This document shows, piece after piece, positions 34,113-42,095 of a stretch of 59,417 bases of DNA. A program made the translations under genes and the position numbers. How positions within the stretch are numbered: the first letter of the stretch is position 1; every line of letters begins with the position of its first letter. Source of the stretch: Clostridia bacterium (lineage in GTDB: Bacteria; Bacillota; Clostridia; Oscillospirales; CAG-382); contig JAFYPA010000048.1 of assembly GCA_017560085.1 (NCBI GenBank), forward strand, positions 1 through 59,417, read 5' to 3'. The notes under the pieces were generated by a model. The model was not told the origin of the DNA. It searched no databases and was given only the letters and a program-made list of their open reading frames with translations.

Positions 34113-34141
34113 ATTATACAAAAAAATACCATATTTGTCAA
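34113..34141 (-). promoter_or_regulatory. Sigma-A promoter for the iorA cluster
   Basis: Minus strand TTGACA (34141-34136), 17-bp spacer, TATAAT (34118-34113): a full consensus match. It lies 70 bp before the iorA start. Confidence 0.85.
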
Positions 34142-34248
34142 GGGTAAGCACAAATTGGTTACATTATTTACAATATTTGTTTGCTTTATTGTGCTAAATT
34201 GAAGAAGCATCACACCCCTCAAGACGAAAAATACCCCAAAAGACATCA

Positions 34249-34285
34249 AAATCCCGTACACACAGACACATTCCGTACGTACGGG
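34249..34285 (-). terminator. Terminator after the ComEC-like gene
   Basis: CCCGTAC (34253-34259) pairs with GTACGGG (34279-34285). On the minus strand the hairpin is followed by ATTTTG. The T run is short, so efficiency is uncertain. Confidence 0.5.
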
Positions 34286-34301
34286 AAAAATCGGCTTATA
34301 T

Positions 34302-35282
34302 TTATTTTTCCGTGGTAACGGTAAGATTCATACCGTCACTTTCAAATATAATGTCTCCGTGGAAATCCGTTCTGAGCACCGTTGCCTCCGCGTCACGAAG
34401 TCTTGAAAGCACCGCCTCTGTCGGGTGACCGTATGTGTTGCCCTCGCCTACGGAAATTACGGCGTATTTCGGCATAATCTCGCGAAGGAAGGGATATGTG
34501 GTTGCGTTTTCGCTTCCGTGGTGACCTACCTTGAGAACATCGGCCTTTATCTCCTCGCCGCTCTCGAGAATAATCTGCTCGGTTGCCCGCTCGGCATCTC
34601 CCGTGAATATAAAGGAGTTTTCTCCGTGGACGATTTTCAGGACAATCGAGGTATCGTTTATCTCGCTTGTGCTGTTGACAGCGAGAATTTTAACGGATGC
34701 ACCGCCGAGCATAAATTCGTCACCGACGCTTGGAATCTCTATTTCGGCGCCGTGCTTTTCGGTGTACTTTACAAGATTAGAGAATACCTTGGAATCATAT
34801 TCCGATGTGGTGCAATAAACCTTTGACACCGAGGCGAAATTCAGCGCACCCGAGAGACCTCCTATATGGTCCTCGTGAACATGGGTGGCAATGATATAAT
34901 CGAGATGAGCTATGTCGTGGTCACGAAGGTATGAAAATATAAGGCTTGAGTCAGTACCGTTACCGCCGTCAATAAGCATATGATGACCGTCACAGGAAAC
35001 AAGAGCGGCATCCGCCTGACCTACATCTATAAAATGCACATCAAGAAATGTGGGCTCGGGCGCGACCTCGGGCTCGTTTTCGGGTGTCTGTGCCTGCTCG
35101 GTTGTCTGATTGTCCTCAGGAATTATGGCAGGATTGGGTTGAGGCTTGTGCGAGAGCCCCTTGCAATGCAGAACAAAGCATGTTGTGATAAGCAGCACGC
35201 TTACGACGGTAAGCGTAACAATTGTAGTTGCGGCAAATCCTATGCCGCGATCGTGGATGTTTCTTCTGTCTGAATAAGCCAT
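34302..35282 (-). CDS. Membrane-anchored metallo-beta-lactamase hydrolase, ComEC C-terminal-like
   Basis: The 326-aa protein has one N-terminal transmembrane helix (about 16-38), a Pro/Glu/Gln-rich linker and then a ComEC/Rec2-type metallo-beta-lactamase domain. The motifs are VHFIDVGQADAALV, the metal site THVHEDHIGG, FTGDAE (bridging Asp) and LKVGHHGSENAT. This stand-alone domain would face the outside of the cell, where ComEC relatives are thought to act on nucleic acid; the actual substrate is unknown. AAGGAGG precedes the ATG. It is monocistronic, with a terminator downstream. Confidence 0.85.
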   Translation of the reverse strand: MAYSDRRNIHDRGIGFAATTIVTLTVVSVLLITTCFVLHCKGLSHKPQPNPAIIPEDNQTTEQAQTPENEPEVAPEPTFLDVHFIDVGQADAALVSCDGHHMLIDGGNGTDSSLIFSYLRDHDIAHLDYIIATHVHEDHIGGLSGALNFASVSKVYCTTSEYDSKVFSNLVKYTEKHGAEIEIPSVGDEFMLGGASVKILAVNSTSEINDTSIVLKIVHGENSFIFTGDAERATEQIILESGEEIKADVLKVGHHGSENATTYPFLREIMPKYAVISVGEGNTYGHPTEAVLSRLRDAEATVLRTDFHGDIIFESDGMNLTVTTEK

Positions 35283-35409
35283 GGGAAATTCCTCCTTAGC
35301 CTGTTACCTTTGTAAGGTTATAACCTGATTATAGCATATGCCACAGATTTTGGCAACATTTTTTTGTAAAATTATTTAACCGCTTTCCGCATATATCCGA
35401 AATACTTTA

Positions 35410-35438
35410 TTGACAAATCACGCATTCCGTGGTATTCT
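35410..35438 (+). promoter_or_regulatory. Sigma-A promoter
   Basis: TTGACA (35410-35415), 17-bp spacer, TATTCT (35433-35438), 54 bp before the ATG at 35492. Confidence 0.65.
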
Positions 35439-35491
35439 TTTAAATATACAGATACAAATATATAAATCAAAAAATCGGAAGGATTGCTGTT

Positions 35492-36490
35492 ATGACAAAG
35501 CTTGATATAACACCCATTCTCGAAAACGCCCTTGCGGTAGTGGAATCTCACAAAATTTCCGACGGCAACTATTCAAGATGGATAAAGCTCCCCGGTATGG
35601 GCGAGCGTAACTACGGCACGAACGCATACGGCTGTGCGGATGCGGCGAATATTCTCTATACCCTCGGAAAATTCCCGACGGACCTTGAGCTTCGTGCGTC
35701 CTTTGTGAAGCATCTTCAGTCGATGCAGAATCCGGAAACGGGCTATTTTACCGAAGGCTCGCACCATATAATCCATACGACGGCACACTGCACCGCCGCA
35801 CTTGAGCTTTTTGACGCAAGACCGCTTCATCCATTTACGGATATGCTCAAATATCTTGACATAAACGAATTCAAAAAATATATGACAGAGGACTATAATT
35901 TCCTCAAGTGCGGAAAGGCGGCACACGCGGGAGCGGGAATTTACGCCTCCTTCTCAATAAACGGCGATGCGGATGCAGACTGGAAGAAGGCATACTTCGA
36001 CTTCTTCGACAGCACCTGCAACCCGACAAGCGGACTCTGGGAGAAGAACCCCGATGCGGACTTCACAAGACGCTTCCAGATAGGCGACTCCTTCCATTAC
36101 TACTTCAACTACGGTGATTTCCACAGAGCGATTCCCTATCCCGAGGCACTCATTGACTCCTGCCTTGACGCCTACAAGGGCGGAATGTTCGAGGCGGAAT
36201 TCGGCAGACAGTTCCACTTTATCGAGATGGACTGGCTCTACTGTATGAACAGAGCCTCCCATCAGACAAGCCACCGCTTTGACGAAATCAAGGAAACGGC
36301 GTACTCCTTTGCAAAGGGCTACATAGATTATCTTCAGAATGTAGATTACACCAACGACCCCAACGCAAACGACCTGCATCTTCTTTTCGGCGTGATGTGT
36401 GCTCTTGCGGAGCTTCAGAAGATGCTTCCGGGCGAGGTGGAGTCGGAGATTGGACTCAGGCACGTTCTGGACAGAAGACCGTTTATTTAA
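35492..36490 (+). CDS. Conserved-looking protein, probable alpha/alpha-barrel, function unknown
   Basis: This 332-aa protein lacks a signal peptide and membrane segments. It is helix-rich with repeated aromatic/Asp patterns: NAYGCADAANILYTLG, QNPETGYFTEGSHHIIHTTAHCTAALELF and NPTSGLWEKNPD. That layout recalls alpha/alpha-toroid folds such as glycosidases or squalene-cyclase-like proteins (QNPETG resembles the QW-like turn). A conserved-appearing cluster of His and Asp residues could form an active site. I cannot name a family. A good promoter and AAGGA ribosome site support it as a real monocistronic gene. Confidence 0.65.
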   Translation: MTKLDITPILENALAVVESHKISDGNYSRWIKLPGMGERNYGTNAYGCADAANILYTLGKFPTDLELRASFVKHLQSMQNPETGYFTEGSHHIIHTTAHCTAALELFDARPLHPFTDMLKYLDINEFKKYMTEDYNFLKCGKAAHAGAGIYASFSINGDADADWKKAYFDFFDSTCNPTSGLWEKNPDADFTRRFQIGDSFHYYFNYGDFHRAIPYPEALIDSCLDAYKGGMFEAEFGRQFHFIEMDWLYCMNRASHQTSHRFDEIKETAYSFAKGYIDYLQNVDYTNDPNANDLHLLFGVMCALAELQKMLPGEVESEIGLRHVLDRRPFI

Positions 36491-36538
36491 TGCATAATGC
36501 ATAATGCATAATGCATAATCAAGACCGCAAGCGGTCTT
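36489..36538. repeat. Heptamer/hairpin element, copy 8
   Basis: AATGCAT array 36489-36519 followed by AAGACCGC-AA-GCGGTCTT (36521-36538), the inverse of the stem at 147-164. Only one half-element is visible. A shared GGAATTTAGGAGAAAATTTT segment follows at about 36546-36565; it recurs near 53420. Confidence 0.7.
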
Positions 36539-36630
36539 TGAATTCGGAATTTAGGAGAAAATTTTTACGCAGGGAAAATTTTATTATTTAAAATTATTGC
36601 TGTGCTTGATTTTGGGGAAAGTTGGTTTTT

Positions 36631-37557
36631 ATGAAGGTAGTTGTTCCGTCGTATTACGGAAAATTTAAGTGTATTGCATCGGCGTGTCGGCACAGCTGCT
36701 GCGTCGGATGGGAAATTGATGTCGATGAGGATACGCTTGAATATTATAAAAGTGTTGGCGGTCGGCTCGGGGACAGGCTCAGGGAGAATATTTCCGAGGA
36801 CGAGGGGGCGCATTTTGTTCTTGGTGAGAATGAGAGATGTCCTTTTCTGAATTCGGAAAATCTGTGCGATATAATATGTGAGCTCGGTGAGGAGTCGCTC
36901 TGTCAGATATGCTCCGATCATCCCAGATACAGAAGCTTTTTCTCGGACAGAGAGGAAATGGGCATCGGGCTTTGCTGTGAAGAGGCGGCAAGAATCATTG
37001 TAAGCGAAACGGACAAAATGACTCTGACCGTTCTTTCGGACGACGGCGAGGACGATATCGCAGACCCGATTGACACCGAATTCTACCGTGTGCGTGACGA
37101 AATGCTCGCTATCGTGCAAAACCGTCAGAAGCCGATAACCGAGCGACTTTCCGACCTTGCCGAGCTCTGCGGAATAAGCGAAATGCCCTCGGAGGACGAT
37201 AGCATCTCACTCTTTCGGGAGCTTGAATATATGGAGCAAAGCATATACGGAATTCTCTCGGGCTCTTATAAAAAGGAAAAGCACTCCGAACAGCTTTCGG
37301 CATACGAAACAGCCTTCGAGCAGCTTTCGGCGTACTTTATTTTTCGTCATATGCCCGCATCGATTGAAAACGGAAGCCTTCGCGGCACAGCGTTTTTCTG
37401 TATTCTGTCGGTAAAAATCATAATGCTGATGTGCGAGAAGCACCTTTCCGAAAACGGCTGTCTCGGACTCTCGGACATAGCGGAGGCGGCGAGAATCTAC
37501 TCCGCGGAAATAGAATATTCCGAGGAAAACACCGATCGACTTATGAACGCAATATAA
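36631..37557 (+). CDS. FliB-family (flagellin lysine-N-methylase-like) protein
   Basis: The 308-aa protein has the cysteine-rich pattern of the FliB family: VPSYYGKFKCIASACRHSCCVGWEID at the N terminus, then CPFLNSENLCDIICELGEESLCQICSDHPR. Salmonella FliB methylates flagellin lysines, but many homologues occur in non-motile Clostridia and probably act on other proteins; the cysteines suggest an Fe-S cluster. No flagellar genes are in the window. A TTG at 36622 could extend the frame; I prefer ATG 36631, 9 nt after GGGGAAAG. Confidence 0.8.
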   Translation: MKVVVPSYYGKFKCIASACRHSCCVGWEIDVDEDTLEYYKSVGGRLGDRLRENISEDEGAHFVLGENERCPFLNSENLCDIICELGEESLCQICSDHPRYRSFFSDREEMGIGLCCEEAARIIVSETDKMTLTVLSDDGEDDIADPIDTEFYRVRDEMLAIVQNRQKPITERLSDLAELCGISEMPSEDDSISLFRELEYMEQSIYGILSGSYKKEKHSEQLSAYETAFEQLSAYFIFRHMPASIENGSLRGTAFFCILSVKIIMLMCEKHLSENGCLGLSDIAEAARIYSAEIEYSEENTDRLMNAI

Positions 37558-37563
37558 GACAAA

Positions 37564-37590
37564 ATCCCCGTGGGAAATTCCCGCGGGGAT
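37564..37590. terminator. Strong hairpin downstream of FliB-like gene
   Basis: CCCCG (37566-37570) pairs with CGGGG (37584-37588), extended by GGGAA/TTCCC with one wobble. There is no T run on the plus strand (AAGCC follows), while the minus strand has ATTTTG. It may act as a processing or stability hairpin rather than a terminator. The rest of the gap to 37795 holds no clear feature apart from weak promoter-like hexamers near 37634. Confidence 0.4.
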
Positions 37591-37795
37591 AAGCCTTGTA
37601 CGGTATGGACGGCAAGCTCGGTATTATGATTTATACAGTTATTTGACGAATTTTTTACAAAAGATAAATACCGCTGTAAAAATCAGGGATTAAACTGTAA
37701 ATAATAAGCTTTTCAAACGATTTGTGCATCCTTGCACGACCTTTGTGTGCTTGCACAAAAAACAAAACTGTTAAAACGAAAGGAAACGGAAAATT

Positions 37796-39850
37796 ATGTA
37801 TCTCAAAAAAATCACGGCTCTTTTGCTTTCGGCGACCTTGCTTGGTTGTTCTGTGTGCCTTGAATGCTCGGCAGAGGGCTTTACAAAATCAAGAGCCTAT
37901 CAGCCCGGGCTTTTTACCGATGTCGGCGAGGATGCCTGGTATGCGGGAAGCGTAAAAAGTGCATATGAGCTCGGACTTATGAGCGGTACTGCAACGAATG
38001 CATTTTCTCCTGCGGGAATGTTTACTCTTGCGGAGGCGGTAACGGTAGCTGCTCGTATGCATAACATCAACAGCGGTGCAGATGGCAAGATTCCGTCCGC
38101 GGCGGGCGAATGGTATCAGGGTGCTGTAAATTACTGTATCGAAAACGGTATAATAGAAAAGGGAAGCTTTTCCGACTTTACCAAAAACGCAACCCGTGCG
38201 CAGATGGTAGGTATTCTTCGTGCGGCTTTGCCGGACAGCGCATGGAACGCAATCAACGACGTAAAGAAGCTCCCCGACGTTAATCTGGTTACTCCCTATT
38301 CGGAGGATATATTCCTTATGTACAACGCAGGCGTTATTTCGGGAAGTGACGAATACGGTCGTTTCCAGCCCTATGCCTACATTACAAGAGCGGAGGTAGC
38401 CGCAATCGTAACCCGTATGGCGGATGCTTCCGCACGTAAAACTCTGAATCTTACTCCCATGACGGAAACAGCAGCACCTGTTCTCAGTAATTCCGGCAAA
38501 AACTTTTCCGAATATGATATGTCTTGCGGAAGACTTCCCGTGGGTGACGCCAAGACCGGAAAATGGGGATATGTTGACGGAACGGGAGCTATGGTTATCC
38601 CTGCGATTTATGACAAGGTTACAAAGTTTAACAAGAACGGTTATGCGATAGTCTATAAAGATAAAATGTCCGGGACTATAGACATAAACGGCAATACACT
38701 GGTTCCTTTGAATGATTCGGGGTATTTTAATATAAGAACATATGATAGCAGTGCGTTAAAATGGAAAGAGGCCCTCGTTATTGACGGCAGACCTGTGACA
38801 CCCTTTAATTTTGCGGACGATTATTCATATTTGTTTGAAGCGGATGGTGTATCCTATTTCCGCACATATAAGTCAGACTTTGGCTACGGAATTGTTGATT
38901 CCAAGGGCAAGGTTATAGTTCCGAGTGAATACGCAGGAGTATATTCCAACGGCACTCATATTTGGGTTACCAAAGATATCGAAAGTCCCCATTATGATGT
39001 GTACACATTGACCGGTGAAAAAATAAAGAGCATGGATTACGGTGTTTATCTTAATATGATTGCGGGAAATTCACTGTTTCGTTATCAGGACGGCACAAAG
39101 CTTGGTGTAGCATCCGTTGAAGGCAAGCTTACCGAAGCTATTTACGATGATGTAATACTTTGCGACAATTCCGATTTTGCAATTATAAAATACGGAGATA
39201 TGACAGGTCTTGTAGGCACAAACGGAATAATCTTCGATCTCGGTGAGTATCAGGTAAGAGATGCATACGGAAAATACGCAATGCTCAGAAACGAAGAAAA
39301 CGAAGTGTTTTTCACGGATGTAAACAAAAACTTTACGGAAAAGGTGCGCCAGTCTCCGAGTGCCTATGATGGTATTTTCACCGTAACCGATGACATTATA
39401 AACTATTCGGTAGGTAATTATTACGTATACGAAATCAAAACCGGGGAAACGTACAAGCGTGCGAATTCGAGTATTGTCGAATGGGAAAAGGGGTTTCTTC
39501 TCCCTGACGGACAGCTCTGCAGAGAGTATGAATATATTGACGGATGTTATTGCTATAAAACTGCGGACGGTCTTTACGGAGTTTATGACAAGGATGATGG
39601 AACTGTCACAAAAGCCGAGTATACAAGTGCCGAAGAGGCTATCAAGGCATATTGGTTGACTCTCGGAAATTATTCCGTAAGAAAAGAAAACGGCAAGCCG
39701 ATAGTAGTTTACGACCGTTATAACAGCGATGAGGATGATGTTGTCATCCGATACTACAAGAACAAAATTTACTACGACGAAATAATAAGTGTCGGCGAGG
39801 GCTATTTCGTCTGCAGATTTAACGAAACCTGGTATCTTGTCTGTGCATAA
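37796..39850 (+). CDS. SLH-domain surface protein with WG repeats
   Basis: The 684-aa protein has a signal peptide (YLKKITALLLSATLLGCSVC), three SLH motifs at about 40-210 (FTDVGEDAWYAGSVKSAYELG, GAVNYCIENGIIEKGSFSDF, PYSEDIFLMYNAGVISGSDEYGRFQP) and then WG/KWG-type repeats from about 258 (KWGYVDGTGAMVIPAIYDKV, FGYGIVDSKGKVIVPSEYAGVY). WG repeats form beta structures of unclear function, often in surface or secreted proteins. Here SLH is N-terminal, the opposite of the beta-helix paralogues, and no beta-helix is present. AAAGGAAAC precedes the ATG, and a terminator hairpin follows. Confidence 0.85.
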   Translation: MYLKKITALLLSATLLGCSVCLECSAEGFTKSRAYQPGLFTDVGEDAWYAGSVKSAYELGLMSGTATNAFSPAGMFTLAEAVTVAARMHNINSGADGKIPSAAGEWYQGAVNYCIENGIIEKGSFSDFTKNATRAQMVGILRAALPDSAWNAINDVKKLPDVNLVTPYSEDIFLMYNAGVISGSDEYGRFQPYAYITRAEVAAIVTRMADASARKTLNLTPMTETAAPVLSNSGKNFSEYDMSCGRLPVGDAKTGKWGYVDGTGAMVIPAIYDKVTKFNKNGYAIVYKDKMSGTIDINGNTLVPLNDSGYFNIRTYDSSALKWKEALVIDGRPVTPFNFADDYSYLFEADGVSYFRTYKSDFGYGIVDSKGKVIVPSEYAGVYSNGTHIWVTKDIESPHYDVYTLTGEKIKSMDYGVYLNMIAGNSLFRYQDGTKLGVASVEGKLTEAIYDDVILCDNSDFAIIKYGDMTGLVGTNGIIFDLGEYQVRDAYGKYAMLRNEENEVFFTDVNKNFTEKVRQSPSAYDGIFTVTDDIINYSVGNYYVYEIKTGETYKRANSSIVEWEKGFLLPDGQLCREYEYIDGCYCYKTADGLYGVYDKDDGTVTKAEYTSAEEAIKAYWLTLGNYSVRKENGKPIVVYDRYNSDEDDVVIRYYKNKIYYDEIISVGEGYFVCRFNETWYLVCA

Positions 39851-39894
39851 GACTTAATTGGACAGTAAAAAACAAAATCCTATAAACAACAAAG

Positions 39895-39926
39895 AAGGAC
39901 TTCGGGAAGCAAATCCCGAGGTCCTT
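39895..39926. terminator. Terminator hairpin between convergent genes
   Basis: AAGGAC (39895-39900) pairs with GTCCTT (39921-39926). The stem extends inward through TTCGGGA/TCCCGAG around AGCAAA. Short T tracts lie on both sides (ATGTTTTG plus, CTTTGTTG minus), so it probably serves both directions. Confidence 0.55.
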
Positions 39927-39938
39927 ATGTTTTGCAGT

Positions 39939-40157
39939 TTATTTATTATCCTTCTTATTCCCGCCGACCTTTTCCTTAGTACCGTCGGGACGCTGAATAT
40001 AGGTATTATCGAGAATCCCCGTAAACTGCGCACGGTAGTCGCGGATATACTCCTCACGAAGCGCCTTCTGCTCCGCCTTCTCCGCCTCGGTAAGTCCCTC
40101 GGGAGTTTTGGATTTTCTTGCAAGCTCGTTTATTCTGTTTACCTTTTCCTGTACCAT
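39939..40157 (-). CDS. DUF896 family protein (YnzC-like)
   Basis: The 72-aa protein matches DUF896: VQEKVNRINELARKSKTPEGLTEAEKAEQKALREEYIRDYR, followed by a short tail with ILDNTYIQRPDG. Bacillus YnzC is a small helical-hairpin protein induced in the SOS response, of unknown activity. TCGGAGAA precedes the ATG at 40157. The longer frame from 40253 would translate through a heptamer repeat and is rejected. Confidence 0.9.
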   Translation of the reverse strand: MVQEKVNRINELARKSKTPEGLTEAEKAEQKALREEYIRDYRAQFTGILDNTYIQRPDGTKEKVGGNKKDNK

Positions 40158-40230
40158 AGCTTTTCTCCGATTCTGTTTGTTGTTGCAGACATTATAACAT
40201 ATAGATGGGTGAAAGTCAAGAGCGAGAAAA

Positions 40231-40340
40231 AATGCACAATGCACAATGCACAATAAAGACCTCGAAGCGGTCTTGGATGATTTACTTCGTAAATCTTCTT
40301 TCTTTGATTATGCATTATGCATTATGCATTATGCATTATA
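40231..40340. repeat. Heptamer/hairpin element, copy 9, mixed arrays
   Basis: The left array (40231-40253) uses AATGCAC units, while the right inverted array (40307-40339) uses AATGCAT units. Inside are a mutated stem, AAGACC (40256-40261) with GGTCTT (40269-40274), and GATTTAC-TTC-GTAAATC (40279-40295). Confidence 0.75.
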
Positions 40341-40355
40341 AATCCCCCTTCCCCC

Positions 40356-40384
40356 TTGACAAACCCACTTTTCTATGCTATAAT
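40356..40384 (+). promoter_or_regulatory. Consensus sigma-A promoter of the glpAB-like operon
   Basis: TTGACA (40356-40361), 17-bp spacer, TATAAT (40379-40384). Transcription would start near 40391, only about 20 nt before a terminator hairpin. Confidence 0.85.
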
Positions 40385-40411
40385 ACCCCCGATATACATA
40401 GCAGAGTATTG

Positions 40412-40466
40412 GAGTTGCGAAGGTATACACCCTTAGGTGAACTATACCCATTCGCACTCTTTTTTT
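40412..40466 (+). promoter_or_regulatory. Leader terminator, candidate GlpP antitermination site
   Basis: A long hairpin forms from GAGT (40412-40415), GCGAA (40417-40421), GGTATA (40422-40427) and CACC (40428-40431). These pair with GGTG (40436-40439), TATACC (40443-40448), TTCGC (40451-40455) and ACTC (40456-40459). Seven T follow (40460-40466). It lies between a consensus promoter and the first gene, so transcripts would stop unless antiterminated. GlpP, encoded at 43749-44306, is the glycerol-3-phosphate-dependent antiterminator of such leaders in Bacillus. The assignment to GlpP is inference. Confidence 0.7.
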
Positions 40467-40496
40467 ATGCTCATTTCTGAAAGGACGGGATTTTTG

Positions 40497-41921
40497 ATGT
40501 ACGATGTTGCGATAATCGGTGCAGGTGTTATAGGGTCTCTTATTGCGAGAGAGCTTACAAAATACAGCCTCTCCGTTGTTGTAATTGAAAAGGAAGCCGA
40601 TGCGGCTCTCGGTGCTACGGGGGCGAACAGCGGTATTGTCCATGCGGGCTTTGATGCAAAGCCGGGAAGCCTTAAGGCGAGATTCAATGTTGCGGGCAAT
40701 AAGATGATGGAGGAGGTTTGCCGTCAGCTTGGCGTAAGCTTCAAGAACAACGGCTCTCTCGTTATCGGCTTTGACGACGAGGATAAAAAGGTAATCGAGG
40801 AGCTTTACGAAAGAGGCACAAAAAACGGCGTTGAGCGTCTTGAGGTTATTGACTCAAAGAGACTTCACGAGCTTGAGCCCAATGTCAGCGAAAAGGCTAC
40901 CGTTGCACTCTATGCTCCCACGGGAGGTATCGTCTGCCCCTACGGACTTGCCATTGCCGCACTCGGAAATGCAATGGACAACGGTGCGGACTTCAGACGT
41001 TGCTTTGAAGTAAAGAGCCTTGAATTCAAGGATGGCTTCTATGAAATCTCCGACGGAAGCGAAAACATTTGCGCAAAATTCGTAGTTAATGCCGCAGGCG
41101 TATTCAGCGATGCCATTGCAAGGCTTGTCGGCGATGACAGCTTTAAAATCACCCCCCGAAAGGGCGAATATATGCTGTGCGACAAGGAAAGCGGCGGCAT
41201 TGTTTCCCATACAATATTCAGAACGCCCTCGAAAATGGGCAAGGGCATCCTTGTTTCTCCCACGGTTGACGGCAACCTTCTTTTAGGTCCTACCGCCACG
41301 GACATAGACGACAAGGAGGACACCTCCACAACTCCCGAGGGACTTGCGGTAATCGCAAACGAATGCCTTGCGGATGTTCCGGGTGTGCCCACAAGAACGG
41401 TAATCACATCCTTTGCGGGACTTCGCTCCGTTGACAACAAGGGCGACTTTATAATAGATTCCCCTGCGAAGAATTTCGTAAACTGTGCGGGAATCGAGTC
41501 CCCCGGTCTTACAAGTGCGCCCGCAATTGCGGTATATGTGGCAGAGCTTCTCGAGGGTCTCGGACTTGAGCTTAAAAAGAACGAAGCCTTCAACCCCTAC
41601 CGCACGTCAATGCACGAATTCCGTGATATGACAATGGAAGAAAAAAACGAAAAAATCAAAAAAGAGCCCGCCTACGGCAAAATCGTATGCCGTTGCGAAA
41701 CCATCTCCGAGGGCGAAATCATAAGAGCCATCAGAGAAAACCCCGGAGCAGTAACGGTAGACGGTGTAAAGCGCAGAACAAGAGCCACCATGGGCAGATG
41801 CGGCGGTGGATTCTGCACTCCCACAATCGTTGAAATCCTCGCAAGAGAGCTTGGAATAAAGTATGAGGAAGTGACGAAGTTTGGTGGGGAGTCGGTGTAT
41901 AATTTTGGGAAGGTTAAGTAA
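40497..41921 (+). CDS. GlpA-like FAD-dependent dehydrogenase with BFD-like [2Fe-2S] domain
   Basis: The 474-aa protein has an N-terminal FAD-binding domain (DVAIIGAGVIGSLIARELTKY) and the GATGANSGIVHAGFDAKPGSLKA substrate-side segment common to GlpA/glycerol-3-phosphate and 2-hydroxyacid dehydrogenases. The C-terminal BFD-like domain carries a cluster-binding pattern: VCRCETIS ... GRCGGGFC. It is expected to oxidise glycerol-3-phosphate to dihydroxyacetone phosphate with the partner oxidoreductase and the DUF1667 protein encoded next. GAAAGGACGGG precedes the ATG at 40497; a longer frame crosses the leader terminator. Substrate is inferred from clustering with glpP. Confidence 0.85.
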   Translation: MYDVAIIGAGVIGSLIARELTKYSLSVVVIEKEADAALGATGANSGIVHAGFDAKPGSLKARFNVAGNKMMEEVCRQLGVSFKNNGSLVIGFDDEDKKVIEELYERGTKNGVERLEVIDSKRLHELEPNVSEKATVALYAPTGGIVCPYGLAIAALGNAMDNGADFRRCFEVKSLEFKDGFYEISDGSENICAKFVVNAAGVFSDAIARLVGDDSFKITPRKGEYMLCDKESGGIVSHTIFRTPSKMGKGILVSPTVDGNLLLGPTATDIDDKEDTSTTPEGLAVIANECLADVPGVPTRTVITSFAGLRSVDNKGDFIIDSPAKNFVNCAGIESPGLTSAPAIAVYVAELLEGLGLELKKNEAFNPYRTSMHEFRDMTMEEKNEKIKKEPAYGKIVCRCETISEGEIIRAIRENPGAVTVDGVKRRTRATMGRCGGGFCTPTIVEILARELGIKYEEVTKFGGESVYNFGKVK

Positions 41922-41936
41922 AGTGGAAAATTGGAA

Positions 41937-42078
41937 TGCATGATTCATAATGCATAATGCATAATGCATAATGCATAATCGAGGTGGGAAGCTTTCGCTT
42001 CCTTCAATTAAATTAAAATAGAAGATTGCGTAGCAATCAACATTAACTATTCACTATTCACTATTAACTATTCACTAT
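41937..42078. repeat. Hybrid heptamer/hairpin element, copy 10, inside the glp operon
   Basis: The left array (41937-41979) uses AATGCAT units, but the right array (42045-42078) is the inverted AGTGAAT/AGTTAAT type. Hairpins are GGAAGC-TTTC-GCTTCC (41987-42002) and GATTGC-GTA-GCAATC (42024-42038). It lies between the GlpA-like and GlpB-like genes. Confidence 0.8.
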
Positions 42079-42095
42079 TTTCGGAGAAAATTACT

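Noticed and set aside
37634..37662. Possible promoter (TTGACG...TAAATA) upstream of the SLH/WG gene
   Set aside because: The -10 match is poor and the spacing is 16 bp; not strong enough to list as a feature.
39858..40256. 132-aa plus-strand frame across the DUF896 gene
   Set aside because: Antisense to a confidently recognised DUF896 protein, and it ends in the heptamer repeat.
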